Origin: Deltaproteobacteria bacterium
Lineage (GTDB): Bacteria > Desulfobacterota > Desulfuromonadia > Geobacterales > DSM-12255
DNA length: 64,000 bases
Direction of reading: 5' to 3'
Assembly: GCA_021849045.1 (NCBI GenBank)
Contig: JAJZTK010000004.1
Span: 1-64,000 of the forward strand
The notes under the pieces: generated by a model
What the model was told of the DNA's origin: nothing
The model's database searches: none
What the model saw: the letters and a program-made list of their open reading frames with translations, nothing else
Shown here: in pieces, positions 28,716-37,559 of the stretch
Layout: every line of letters starts with the position of its first letter
Position numbering within the stretch: the stretch's first letter is position 1
Position numbers and translations under genes: made by a program

Positions 28716-30371
28716 ATGCACCATCTTCTGAGACACGTGGCATCCCCCCTGGTCAAGCAGGGGGCCGGGCTCTTTGCCAAACGGTTTGAACGTCGGGACC
28801 CGCTTGCTGCCCAGCAGGCACTCTTTGCCATGCTGGTCCGCCAAGCCGCTTCGACCCGTTTCGGCAGCGACCATGGCTTCGCCGAACTGGTAAAGCTTCC
28901 CTATCCCCTGGCCTACGAACGGTTCAGGCGCCAGGTGCCGATCAGAACCTACGCCGACTTCTGGCAAGAGTACTTCGGCCCGTGCTTCACCGACGACGGG
29001 CGAGGGAAAAGGCTGCTCCTGGACGACGTGACCTGGCCGGGACGGATTCCGCTCTTTTGCGAGACCTCGGGCACCACGGCCCCCACCAAGTTCATCCCCT
29101 TTTCCCGGGAGATGTTCGCCGCCAACAAGCAGGCTGCATTCGATCTGACGACCAACTACCTGGCCCGCACCCCCGACAGCCGGCTGCTGAACGGTCGTCT
29201 GCTCTACATGTCCGGCAGTACCCTGCTCAGCTCACTGGGAGACGATATCCGGAGCGGCGACATGAGCGCCATCACCCTGCGCTTCGCCCCATCGTTCCTC
29301 CGTCCATTCGTGGCCCCGTCCCTGGAGGTATCGGCCCTGCCGTGGGAAGAGAAGCTTGACGCCATGGCTGCGCTTCTCCTCGCCAACCGCGACATTACCG
29401 GCATTTCCGGGGTACCGCCATGGATACTGCTGCTGCTGAACCGTTGTCGGGCACTGGGAAAAGGGGAGGTGCCGGAACTGTTGCCCGGCCTGGAATTGAT
29501 CATTCATGGCGGCACCAGCATGAAACCGTACCAGCGGGAGTTCGCGGAACTGTTCGGGAGTAAACAGCCGAACTTCCTGGAACTGATGCCCTCATCGGAA
29601 GGTTTCATGGGGTTTCAGGTGCCAGGCGAGCGGGAGATGCGGTTTACCCCCTACTATGGCGTTTTCTTCGAGTTCGTACCCTTTGCCCAACTGGACGACC
29701 GCGGCCGGCCCGCCGCCGGTGCCATGGCAGTACCTCTGGAAGAGGTTCAGGTAGGAGAGCGGTATGCCGTGCTGATGTCCACCTGTGCCGGTCTGTGGCG
29801 CTACCATATCGGCGATACCCTCCGCTTTACCGGGACTGAACCCCTGACGTTCGAATTCACCGGTCGCGACCGCTTTCTCGACCGCTTTGAGGAGAAGGTG
29901 ACGCAAGGGGAGGTGGAACAGGCCGTGGCAGAACTCAACACCATTGCCGGTGTCGAGGTGGCTGAATTCATTGTCGGGCCGGATATCGATGCCAGGCGCC
30001 ACCTTTGGGTCCTGGCAATGAAGGGGGTCGTTCCACAGGCTGAGAAGCTGGCACTTCTCCTCGACAACTACCTGATGATCCAGAACGCCGACTATGCGAC
30101 GTTCCGCAGTCAGGGCCGGGTCAACGCGCCGCTGGTACTGACCGTCGGCCAGGATCTGATCTACCGCTGGTCAAAGGAGGTGCGGGGTAAGCTTGGGGGG
30201 CAGAGCAAGATTCCCCACGTGGACCCGACGCTGGATGGCGAACTGGTGGGCAGTCTCGCCAGCTATGCAGGCTTCGGCGTATCTTCTGAATCGCAGGGTC
30301 GCCTTAGGATTGTCAGGGGGGCGAACCCTCAGGACAAGAACGAATTCGAATCGTTGGAGCGTGTGTCGTAA
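28716..30371 (+). CDS. GH3 auxin-responsive-promoter family (acyl-adenylate amido-synthetase-like) protein
   Basis: PLFCETSGTTAPTKFIPFSREMF, LELMPSSEGFMGFQ, LMSTCAGLWRYHIGDTLRFTG. Confidence 0.85.
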   Translation: MHHLLRHVASPLVKQGAGLFAKRFERRDPLAAQQALFAMLVRQAASTRFGSDHGFAELVKLPYPLAYERFRRQVPIRTYADFWQEYFGPCFTDDGRGKRLLLDDVTWPGRIPLFCETSGTTAPTKFIPFSREMFAANKQAAFDLTTNYLARTPDSRLLNGRLLYMSGSTLLSSLGDDIRSGDMSAITLRFAPSFLRPFVAPSLEVSALPWEEKLDAMAALLLANRDITGISGVPPWILLLLNRCRALGKGEVPELLPGLELIIHGGTSMKPYQREFAELFGSKQPNFLELMPSSEGFMGFQVPGEREMRFTPYYGVFFEFVPFAQLDDRGRPAAGAMAVPLEEVQVGERYAVLMSTCAGLWRYHIGDTLRFTGTEPLTFEFTGRDRFLDRFEEKVTQGEVEQAVAELNTIAGVEVAEFIVGPDIDARRHLWVLAMKGVVPQAEKLALLLDNYLMIQNADYATFRSQGRVNAPLVLTVGQDLIYRWSKEVRGKLGGQSKIPHVDPTLDGELVGSLASYAGFGVSSESQGRLRIVRGANPQDKNEFESLERVS

Positions 30372-30466
30372 ACAGACTGGCAGCCATGCCGGCATCGGCC
30401 AGAACGAGTGCCTCTGGCGCGAAGAGTGCGTTTAGTCCCTCTATTTATTGGGGAGCGGAGTTGCTT

Positions 30467-30502
30467 GAAAAATCGGGGGATTTCCTCATCCCCCGATTTT
30501 TC
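30467..30502. terminator. Bidirectional terminator between convergent genes
   Basis: GAAAAATCGGGGGA-N8-TCCCCCGATTTTTC. Confidence 0.85.
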
Positions 30503-30516
30503 TATGTTGTGCTGTT

Positions 30517-30891
30517 TTATGAACTGGCGAGATATTCGTTCACTTTTGCACGAAGTGCGGTGATGTCACCTTTGCATATATATCCTTGAGCACCACGGGC
30601 CGCGACGAGCTCTCGCAATGCCTCTTCATCATTGGATGAATAGAAGAGAATCGGCGTATGCATTTCACCGCAGATCGGTTTGAGGATGTCGGCAAGATTC
30701 GCACCGGAAAGCGCCGGCATGTTCACGTCGAGCAGGAGCAGATCCGGCCTGACATCCTTCAGTCGGTTTGTTGCGCCGAATGAGCCTTGATGGGTAATCA
30801 CCTCGACCCTGTCGCTGCAGAGCAACTCCCTTGTCGTGTACAGGTGGATGTCGTCGTCATCTATAACCATTATGGTCTGTTTATGCTGCAT
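30517..30891 (-). CDS. Single-domain response regulator
   Basis: MVIDDDDIHLYTTRELL...LLLLDVNMPALSG...GYICKGD. Confidence 0.85.
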   Translation of the reverse strand: MQHKQTIMVIDDDDIHLYTTRELLCSDRVEVITHQGSFGATNRLKDVRPDLLLLDVNMPALSGANLADILKPICGEMHTPILFYSSNDEEALRELVAARGAQGYICKGDITALRAKVNEYLASS

Positions 30892-32083
30892 GGCTGTGAA
30901 CTCCTTTATTTTCGTTATCTCCCCGTGGGATTGAAAGGCTGAATGTCGAACCGTTACCATAGCTGCTGGTGACGGAGATGGATCCTCCCAGGAGCTTCGC
31001 AAGGTTCTTGCTGATTGTCAGGCCGAGACCGGTGCCTTCATGGGTCTTGGTTGTTGCATCCTCGACCTGACCGAACGCGCTGAAGATCAGTTTAAGGTCT
31101 TCTTCCCTTATACCGATTCCGGTGTCACGGATCTGGATCACGACTCTCTCTTCGAGGATGTCAAGGCACATTTCAATGGAGCCGCGTCCGGTGAATTTTG
31201 CCGCATTACTCGTCAGATTCGTCACTATCTGCCGCAGTTTGATCGCGTCCGTCGATACGATGACCGGTTCAGCGGGCGCCAGGACACGGACGGTCACCGG
31301 TTTCTCCCCAATGAGAACACGGGTCGTCTCTGCAATTTCATGGAGTAACGAACCAGCTTCGACCGTCTGATGCGCCACTTCCATCTTTCCCGCTTCAATC
31401 TTCGACAGATCAAGGATATTGGTGATAACGGCCCTGAGATTCGTAGCCGTTGAGATCATGAACGACAGGCGCTCCTGTACCTGCTCCATCGATCCCTTGT
31501 CAGCCGCCAACCGCAGCAGTTCGGCCAGACCTATGATGGCATTCACGGGCGAGCGGAGTTCGTGGGTGACATTGGCCAGGAACTGTGCCTTTACCTGATT
31601 GATCCTTTCCAGTTCCTTCGCCCGGGTTGTTGCCATCTCTTCCTGCAGGATGCTGCGGGACAGCGCATTGCTCTGCTCTAACACGAGCCTCTTTACGGAC
31701 AGAAGACCGAGGTAGGTTCCGTCTGCTTTCGCTACGATGATCTCGTCGTAGATGTTCTGAGGCGACCGTGCGAATGCCTTTTCGATGACCTCGTCGAGCA
31801 ATTCGTTGTCGCTGACGATCAGGGGGGACGTGTCGGCTATGGTAATGATCGGCTGCCGTGCAAAGAGTTCGTGGCCGTATCTACGGGACAGGGTAAAGAA
31901 CAGTTTCGTCCGCGTAATGAGACCCTGGGGCATCACCCCGTCGACCACGGCCAATGCCTCCAGGTTAGGGGAACTGAACAGACGGTCGGAGACCTCGCTC
32001 ACAATGGTCTGAGGTGTCACCTGGTCGCTCGATGCGATCAGTTCTCCGACCTGAATCACGCTGTTCTGGGTGGCTGTCAGCAT
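30881..32083 (-). CDS. CBS-domain sensor histidine kinase
   Basis: FLANVTHELRSPVNAIIGLAELL, GTGLGLTISKNLAKLLGGSISV; CBS-like N-term. Confidence 0.85.
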   Translation of the reverse strand: MLTATQNSVIQVGELIASSDQVTPQTIVSEVSDRLFSSPNLEALAVVDGVMPQGLITRTKLFFTLSRRYGHELFARQPIITIADTSPLIVSDNELLDEVIEKAFARSPQNIYDEIIVAKADGTYLGLLSVKRLVLEQSNALSRSILQEEMATTRAKELERINQVKAQFLANVTHELRSPVNAIIGLAELLRLAADKGSMEQVQERLSFMISTATNLRAVITNILDLSKIEAGKMEVAHQTVEAGSLLHEIAETTRVLIGEKPVTVRVLAPAEPVIVSTDAIKLRQIVTNLTSNAAKFTGRGSIEMCLDILEERVVIQIRDTGIGIREEDLKLIFSAFGQVEDATTKTHEGTGLGLTISKNLAKLLGGSISVTSSYGNGSTFSLSIPRGDNENKGVHSHAA

Positions 32084-32183
32084 TGTGCATCTCCTAAACT
32101 TCTGTCTGACTGCTTTCCTGTTGCGTAGCTTCATCTGTTTGCTTGTGCAGTGAGACTATTCGGATCGGTTTGCCGGTGCTTGA

Positions 32184-32200
32184 GTTACGACTTTGTGAAT
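32184..32200 (+). promoter_or_regulatory. Candidate 11-bp repeat pair
   Basis: GTTACG-N5-GTGAAT. Confidence 0.25.
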
Positions 32201-32284
32201 TGTTATGGGAAGTACATTGAAGTTGCAATGTTGAGAGGTGTCTTTTGTTTGGGTATACCAAAGATCCTGATGATTATCTTCCGG

Positions 32285-32306
32285 ATTGTTACAGTTGTGT
32301 AACAAT
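32285..32306. promoter_or_regulatory. Perfect 9-bp-arm palindrome in divergent intergenic region
   Basis: ATTGTTACA-GTTG-TGTAACAAT; also contains GTTACA-N5-GTAACA at 11 bp. Confidence 0.5.
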
Positions 32307-32422
32307 TGATGGGGCTGAGGTATTCCTGTTATGCATTTAGTTGAAAAGGACAAATCCTGTGGTTGACTATACTGAAATGTCCCCATTCTGCCCGTCTCAT
32401 CCGCTTTCTACTGACGAATCGG

Positions 32423-32439
32423 GTTCACATAGTGTAACA
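32423..32439 (+). promoter_or_regulatory. Candidate 11-bp repeat pair upstream of M28 peptidase
   Basis: GTTCAC-N5-GTAACA. Confidence 0.25.
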
Positions 32440-32469
32440 ACGTACGTCCTGAGCATCAGAGGGTAGGGT

Positions 32470-33366
32470 ATGGCATTCTCCGAGCTGGTTTCCATCGACC
32501 GTATCCGCCACCATATCCGGGCGCTGGAAGGGGGGCGCCATCCCGTTGCCGCGCCTGAGGCTCTGGAGCGTGCGGCCGACTATATAACCTCATATCTCAT
32601 CTCTCTGGGATATAGGATGGCGGATCACCTATTCCCGGACAATGGCCACCAGTTCAGGAACGTTATCGCCACACGCCTTGGCCATGGGCGCCACCAGGAG
32701 CGGGTCGTTCTGCTGGCCCATTACGATACGGTTGCGACGACTCCGGGCGCCGACGACAACGCCAGCGGGGTAGCGGTAATGCTGGAGGTGGCGGCCTTGT
32801 TCTCGCAACTCAGGTTTGAGCGGACAATCCAGTTCATCGGGGTGAGTCTCGAAGAAAACGAACGGGAGAACGATCCGGAATCCGGCACCCGGGGAAGCCG
32901 GGCACTGGCGTCCCACGCCCTCGCGAACGGCTGGAACATTGAGGGGGTCGTGGTGCTCGAATCGGTGGCCTTTGCCGGGGATCGGGTCGTGCAGACCGTT
33001 CCGCCCGGAGTTCCTGTCCCGGTTCCTGAGTCCGGGAACTTCATTGCCGTGGTCGGGAACGAGCGGTCAACGGACCTGGTGGACGGTTTCTCGCGGGCGG
33101 TCGAGCGTCAGGGTGACGGTCTTCCCTGCGTCACCCTGACGGTCCCCGGCAACGGGGAACTGCTCCCGGACAGCAGGCGTTCGGACCACGCCCCTTTCTG
33201 GGACGAGGGGTACAGGGCGATCATGGTGACCGACACCACGAACTTCCGCAATCCCCACTACCACCGGCCGACCGACACACTGGAGACCCTTAATCTCGAG
33301 TTTGTCGCCAGGGTCTGCAGCGCCACTGCCGGGTTCATTGCGGAGATGGCACAGCCCAGGTCATGA
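32470..33366 (+). CDS. M28-family metallopeptidase-like protein
   Basis: VVLLAHYDTVATTPGADDNASGVAVMLEVA, SLEENERE, DHAPFWDEGYRAIMVTDT, HYHRPTDTLETLN. Confidence 0.85.
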   Translation: MAFSELVSIDRIRHHIRALEGGRHPVAAPEALERAADYITSYLISLGYRMADHLFPDNGHQFRNVIATRLGHGRHQERVVLLAHYDTVATTPGADDNASGVAVMLEVAALFSQLRFERTIQFIGVSLEENERENDPESGTRGSRALASHALANGWNIEGVVVLESVAFAGDRVVQTVPPGVPVPVPESGNFIAVVGNERSTDLVDGFSRAVERQGDGLPCVTLTVPGNGELLPDSRRSDHAPFWDEGYRAIMVTDTTNFRNPHYHRPTDTLETLNLEFVARVCSATAGFIAEMAQPRS

Positions 33367-33402
33367 CTGATCCGCCAGTCAGCACGTTCCGGGAGGTTGC
33401 AA

Positions 33403-34449
33403 ATGAAGATGACCGCCCCGTATCCGTTGCCGCATGATGGGACCAATCCCGCCTACGAGTTCCGCGGAGAACACCGCTTTTCGCCCGGCGTACAGCGGGT
33501 CTCCCGGCTCTTTACCTCCATCATCCCCTGTGTTACCGGCGTCGGCTGGTTGTATCAGGCGGTTGCCGCGGCCCGGGACCGGCGCGCCTATCCTCCGCCA
33601 GGCCAACTGGTCGATATCGACGGTTGCCGGATGCATCTGCAGGCGGAAGGGACCGGAGCCCCCACGGTCGTCCTGGAGACCGGGCTCGGGGGGATGTCCT
33701 CCGCATGGGGATGGATCCAGCCGGAAACGGCAAAGTTCAGCCGGGTCGTTTCCTATGATCGGACCGGCCTGGGCTGGAGCGAGGCGGAGACCGCTCCAAG
33801 AACGGCCCTGCTTGCCGTACGCCGGTTGCGCGACATCCTGCGTCGCTCCCGCCTCTTGCCACCCTATATCCTGGTTGGTCACTCCATGGGGGGGCTGTTC
33901 ATGCGGGTCTTCGCCGACCGGCACCCGGAAGAGGTGGCCGGAATGGTGCTGGTGGACGCCGCTCACCCGGACCAGCACCTGCGAAGCCCCGCCATCGACT
34001 TGCATATGCGTTCCGGCTTTCGCATCCTGAGAGCAGTCCCCTTGCTGGCGCGACTGGGATATGTCCGCCTCACCGGGCTCTTCAACGCCTGGGCCGAAGG
34101 GCTCCCCCCACGGCAGGCCGCAGAGGCCGAGGCATTCCTCTCTTCGTACCGTCATCTCCGGACGACGCGGGATGAGTCGCTGGCCTGGGATGCTCTCTGC
34201 ACGGAAGTACGCGCTACTGGAGGGTTGGGGGGGATCCCCCTGGCGGTGGTGACGGCCGGGAAGGACGTATTGCCCGGCCAACCCGAACTGCAGGCAGAAC
34301 TTGCCGCACTCTCCGGCGACAGCATCCATCTGACCGTCAGGGGAGCCGACCATGTCTCGCTGGTTACCCGACTCGAGCACGCCCAGTCGGTGGTGGAGGC
34401 GATCCGCCACGTGGTCGGGAGAGTGATGTCACGTAGACAAAAATACTGA
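33403..34449 (+). CDS. Alpha/beta hydrolase
   Basis: TVVLETGLGGMSSAWGWIQPE, YILVGHSMGGLFMRVFADRHPEEVAGMVLVDAAHPDQ. Confidence 0.85.
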   Translation: MKMTAPYPLPHDGTNPAYEFRGEHRFSPGVQRVSRLFTSIIPCVTGVGWLYQAVAAARDRRAYPPPGQLVDIDGCRMHLQAEGTGAPTVVLETGLGGMSSAWGWIQPETAKFSRVVSYDRTGLGWSEAETAPRTALLAVRRLRDILRRSRLLPPYILVGHSMGGLFMRVFADRHPEEVAGMVLVDAAHPDQHLRSPAIDLHMRSGFRILRAVPLLARLGYVRLTGLFNAWAEGLPPRQAAEAEAFLSSYRHLRTTRDESLAWDALCTEVRATGGLGGIPLAVVTAGKDVLPGQPELQAELAALSGDSIHLTVRGADHVSLVTRLEHAQSVVEAIRHVVGRVMSRRQKY

Positions 34450-34566
34450 AATCCCCGGTGCCGTACGACGCTGATCTCCCGGTTGTATGAATGGCGTCTT
34501 GACAAATGTGCAGCATGCCGGGACAATATCCCCTCATCCCTACTTCTATCCGCAGTACCGGAGACA

Positions 34567-35232
34567 ATGGGCATGGCAAAGATCATCGGCGTTGTTCAGG
34601 CCAAGGGAGGGGTAGGCCGGTCGACAATCGCCACCAATCTGGCCGCGGTTCTCTCTCAGGACCGACGAACCGTGCTGGTCGACTGCGATATGCCGCAGGG
34701 GACCAGTGCATCCTGGTTTACCCTCCGGCAGTCGGAGGTTCCGTCGGACAAGCTGCTGCTCACCACTGCCCGGAATCACCGGGAGCTGATAACTCGCCTG
34801 AAAAGTCTTGCCGACGACACCTCCTACGTCATCATCGACGGCCCTCCACGTCTTGCGGAAATGACCCGGGCCATCATGATGCTCAGCACCCTCTGCCTGA
34901 TCCCGCTTGGGCCAAGCGCCGCAGAGATCTGGTCAACGGTTGATCTGCTGAAAACCATTGACGAAGCCGGCCATCTCAGGTCGGACCTGGACGTTCGCCT
35001 GGTCTGGAACCGCTTCCGCGGCCATACCCGCGAAGCCCAGGATATCTGCGCATCCGTTTGCACGGAAATCCCTCTGAAAACATTGAATGCACGGCTCGGT
35101 TACCGCGTTGCCTATAGCGAGGCGCTTGCCAGGGGGCTTGCAGCGGATGAGTGGCTGGATCGCCACGCCCATGGCGAGGTACGCGAACTGGTTGCAGAGA
35201 TACGACGGATTCTCGGAGAAAAAGGGCCATGA
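34567..35232 (+). CDS. ParA/MinD-like ATPase with Arg-substituted Walker A
   Basis: IIGVVQAKGGVGRSTIATNLAAVL, VLVDCDMPQGTSASW, VIIDGPPRLAEMTRAIMML. Confidence 0.85.
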   Translation: MGMAKIIGVVQAKGGVGRSTIATNLAAVLSQDRRTVLVDCDMPQGTSASWFTLRQSEVPSDKLLLTTARNHRELITRLKSLADDTSYVIIDGPPRLAEMTRAIMMLSTLCLIPLGPSAAEIWSTVDLLKTIDEAGHLRSDLDVRLVWNRFRGHTREAQDICASVCTEIPLKTLNARLGYRVAYSEALARGLAADEWLDRHAHGEVRELVAEIRRILGEKGP

Positions 35233-35478
35233 CGAAGGAACGGAAGAAGCCGACCGTGACCAAGCCGGTAATTGATGAAGAGGCTGTGCTCCGCTTTGCC
35301 GATGGGGGGGGCTGCCGGTCAGGGAAATGGGGATGCCCGGCAGGATAAGGGAGAGTTGATCCCCATTACGGTGCCGGTAAAGAGGGAGCTCTATGCCGCC
35401 CTGGAACGGGAGGCTGCCCGTAAGAAACGGACGGTCGAGGAGTTTGTCCGCCGTCTTCTGGCAAAGCACTGCGGCTGA
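35229..35478 (+). pseudogene. Small basic (RHH-like C-terminus) partner ORF, frameshifted at a G8 tract
   Basis: ATGA-coupled to ParA; frame breaks at G8 (35304-35311). With G7 it reads MTKERKKPTVTKPVIDEEAVLRFADGGAAGQGNGDARQDKGELIPITVPVKRELYAALEREAARKKRTVEEFVRRLLAKHCG. Confidence 0.6.
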
Positions 35479-35499
35479 AAGATGAAGAAGCTCAGCCGG

Positions 35500-36552
35500 C
35501 TATATCCGGTGCTCCTCCACATGAAAGTGCATGGTGGCCCCGGTTACCGTGCTTCTGCCCGTGTACAGGAATATGACCACCCACAGGAGTTCCAGGAGCA
35601 GTAAAGGTGTCGGTCCCCACAGGGCCGCAGCACCCTTCGCCAGCTCGGGCAAAGCCGCAGCCGGACCCTCCAGCAGCGGCAGGAGCAGCCAGCCATAGGC
35701 GATGCTGATCACCGCCATGAACTGGTACGCCGAGACGTTTCCCCCACCGCGATAGTCGTCACGCAGGAACTCGGAGAACACCCGCCACCCCTGGGTCACG
35801 GTCAGTGCCAGCAGAAAACTGGCCGAAAACATCCCCCTACCGAAGAGGGCTATCCCCACCAGGCCGCAGACGGTATAAATGACCGCGGTCATCCCTTGCA
35901 CCGGCAGGACCTTCACCCCTTCCAGGCTGCCGGCATAGGCGGCCTTCTTCGTGGCCCCGTAAAAGACCGTGCTGTACCTACCGAAGATCCTTGCCAGGAA
36001 AGGAGGGGCAGCGGTGAGCGGTTTGCCATAACAACAGCCGAAACTGAGGCAGGCCAGTCTGCCCAGCCCTTCGCCGAAGCCGTAGCCGATGGTGATGGCG
36101 GCGATGATTGCCGCTGCCGGCACCTCCACCCCCAACGACTTTCGGAGAAAGCTGCTGCCGGCCATGGCGACCCAGGGGGCGACCAGCGTGCCGACAAAAA
36201 CGGCACCGCCGACGGTGAAGGTGTTCGCCTTTCGTTCCACCAGGCGGGCCACCAGGCGGGAAGCGGGGACGCAGACCGCCAGCATCGCGAAGAGCATGGC
36301 AAAGCTGGCCCGGGCCGGCAGGCCGACTGCGGCGAAGAGGCCGAAGGCGATGCCGGTCGCCACGACGTAGGCATTGGCCGACAGGATGCCATACCAGGTC
36401 AGGTTCACACCGCGCCACGAACCGGCGTTGTCCTTGGTCAGGGGGACCGCTGCCGCGATCTGCCAGCGCTCGGCCGGCAGGACGCGGACACCCCACCAGA
36501 GATAGCCCGTGCAGCAGAGAGCCAGCAGGGCAACCAGAAACATATCGTTCAT
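35500..36552 (-). CDS. Prolipoprotein diacylglyceryl transferase (Lgt)-like membrane protein
   Basis: Multi-TM; GLGRLACLSFGCCYGKP, LPVQGMTAVIYT, FSEFLRDDYRGGG. Confidence 0.65.
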   Translation of the reverse strand: MNDMFLVALLALCCTGYLWWGVRVLPAERWQIAAAVPLTKDNAGSWRGVNLTWYGILSANAYVVATGIAFGLFAAVGLPARASFAMLFAMLAVCVPASRLVARLVERKANTFTVGGAVFVGTLVAPWVAMAGSSFLRKSLGVEVPAAAIIAAITIGYGFGEGLGRLACLSFGCCYGKPLTAAPPFLARIFGRYSTVFYGATKKAAYAGSLEGVKVLPVQGMTAVIYTVCGLVGIALFGRGMFSASFLLALTVTQGWRVFSEFLRDDYRGGGNVSAYQFMAVISIAYGWLLLPLLEGPAAALPELAKGAAALWGPTPLLLLELLWVVIFLYTGRSTVTGATMHFHVEEHRI

Positions 36553-37559
36553 ACGGCACCTCCCCGGGCGATCAGCGAGCGAACCTGCAGATCCGTTTCC
36601 ACCAGCGGGATGTTGAACCCCTGTGAGAACCGGCTTTTCACATCAACACGCCTCATATTTTGCAGCAGGTCGTCGGCAAATTCGATCCTCCCGGGCTGGA
36701 AGATGAGAATGTCGGTGCTGCTTCCCGGTCGATAGAGACTCTTTGGCTGTCCCTTGCGCAGAAACTGGCCGGTGGAGACCGGAACCGGGTCGGCGTACTC
36801 TTCGGTTGAGTAGCATTGGACGATCTCGCCGATCATCAGCGCCACCACCTCGATCATCGCCACCAGTCCGACCCGGGTTCCTCCCGGGACATCGGTGTCG
36901 ATGATCGTCACCACCCGGCGGTTTTTGGAGAAGGGAGTCGCCATCGCGACGACCGCGGCCGGATTGCAGGAATGGTAGGCGCCGTCCAGTTCATAGATAT
37001 CGCTGACAACACCGGCAACAGGGGTGTGGTTGTAATGGTACTTGTCCGGGGTCAGCCGGAAAACGGCGAAGTCCCCGCCGCTAAACCGGTCATGCCAGTT
37101 GGTTTTTTCACCGAGCAGTTCCTCGAAGGAAAAGAACTTCCCCTTGACTAAGACGCTGGAAGAGTCACGGAACGATCCAACCAGGACCCGCGCATCGGCA
37201 GGCGAGACCACGGCCCCGGTCTCTTCAGGCATGGGCCGGTGTTCCCAGTAACGGATCCTGCGCTCAAAGACCTTGCGCGGCGTATCCAGGCTCTCCGGCG
37301 GATCAAGGCACTCCGCAAGGTCGATGCCGCACTGCGACATGAATTCCTTCTGCCGCGAAACCTTGCCGATGAACGGCGCATCGTAGTTGACGAATGCCAG
37401 CAGATCGCTCATGCGGGCGCTGGTGAGGAGCCGGAACAGGATAGGTGCATTCTCCCTGGCGCCATGATACAGCAGCTTTACCAGGCGGTCAGCGATAAGC
37501 TTCTCGGTATGCACAGTGCCGGTTCGGCGTTCCACATACTGGTGCAACGACTGAATCAT
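36549..37559 (-). CDS. Phosphatidylserine decarboxylase family protein
   Basis: FAVFRLTPDKYHYNHTPVAGVV, FSKNRRVVTII, VGLVAMIEVVALMIG, LYRPGSSTDILIFQPG (pyruvoyl-site-like GSST). Confidence 0.75.
   Translation of the reverse strand: MIQSLHQYVERRTGTVHTEKLIADRLVKLLYHGARENAPILFRLLTSARMSDLLAFVNYDAPFIGKVSRQKEFMSQCGIDLAECLDPPESLDTPRKVFERRIRYWEHRPMPEETGAVVSPADARVLVGSFRDSSSVLVKGKFFSFEELLGEKTNWHDRFSGGDFAVFRLTPDKYHYNHTPVAGVVSDIYELDGAYHSCNPAAVVAMATPFSKNRRVVTIIDTDVPGGTRVGLVAMIEVVALMIGEIVQCYSTEEYADPVPVSTGQFLRKGQPKSLYRPGSSTDILIFQPGRIEFADDLLQNMRRVDVKSRFSQGFNIPLVETDLQVRSLIARGGAV

Noticed and set aside
33379-34410. 343-aa minus-strand ORF over the alpha/beta hydrolase
   Set aside because: Shadow ORF; the plus strand has clear hydrolase motifs
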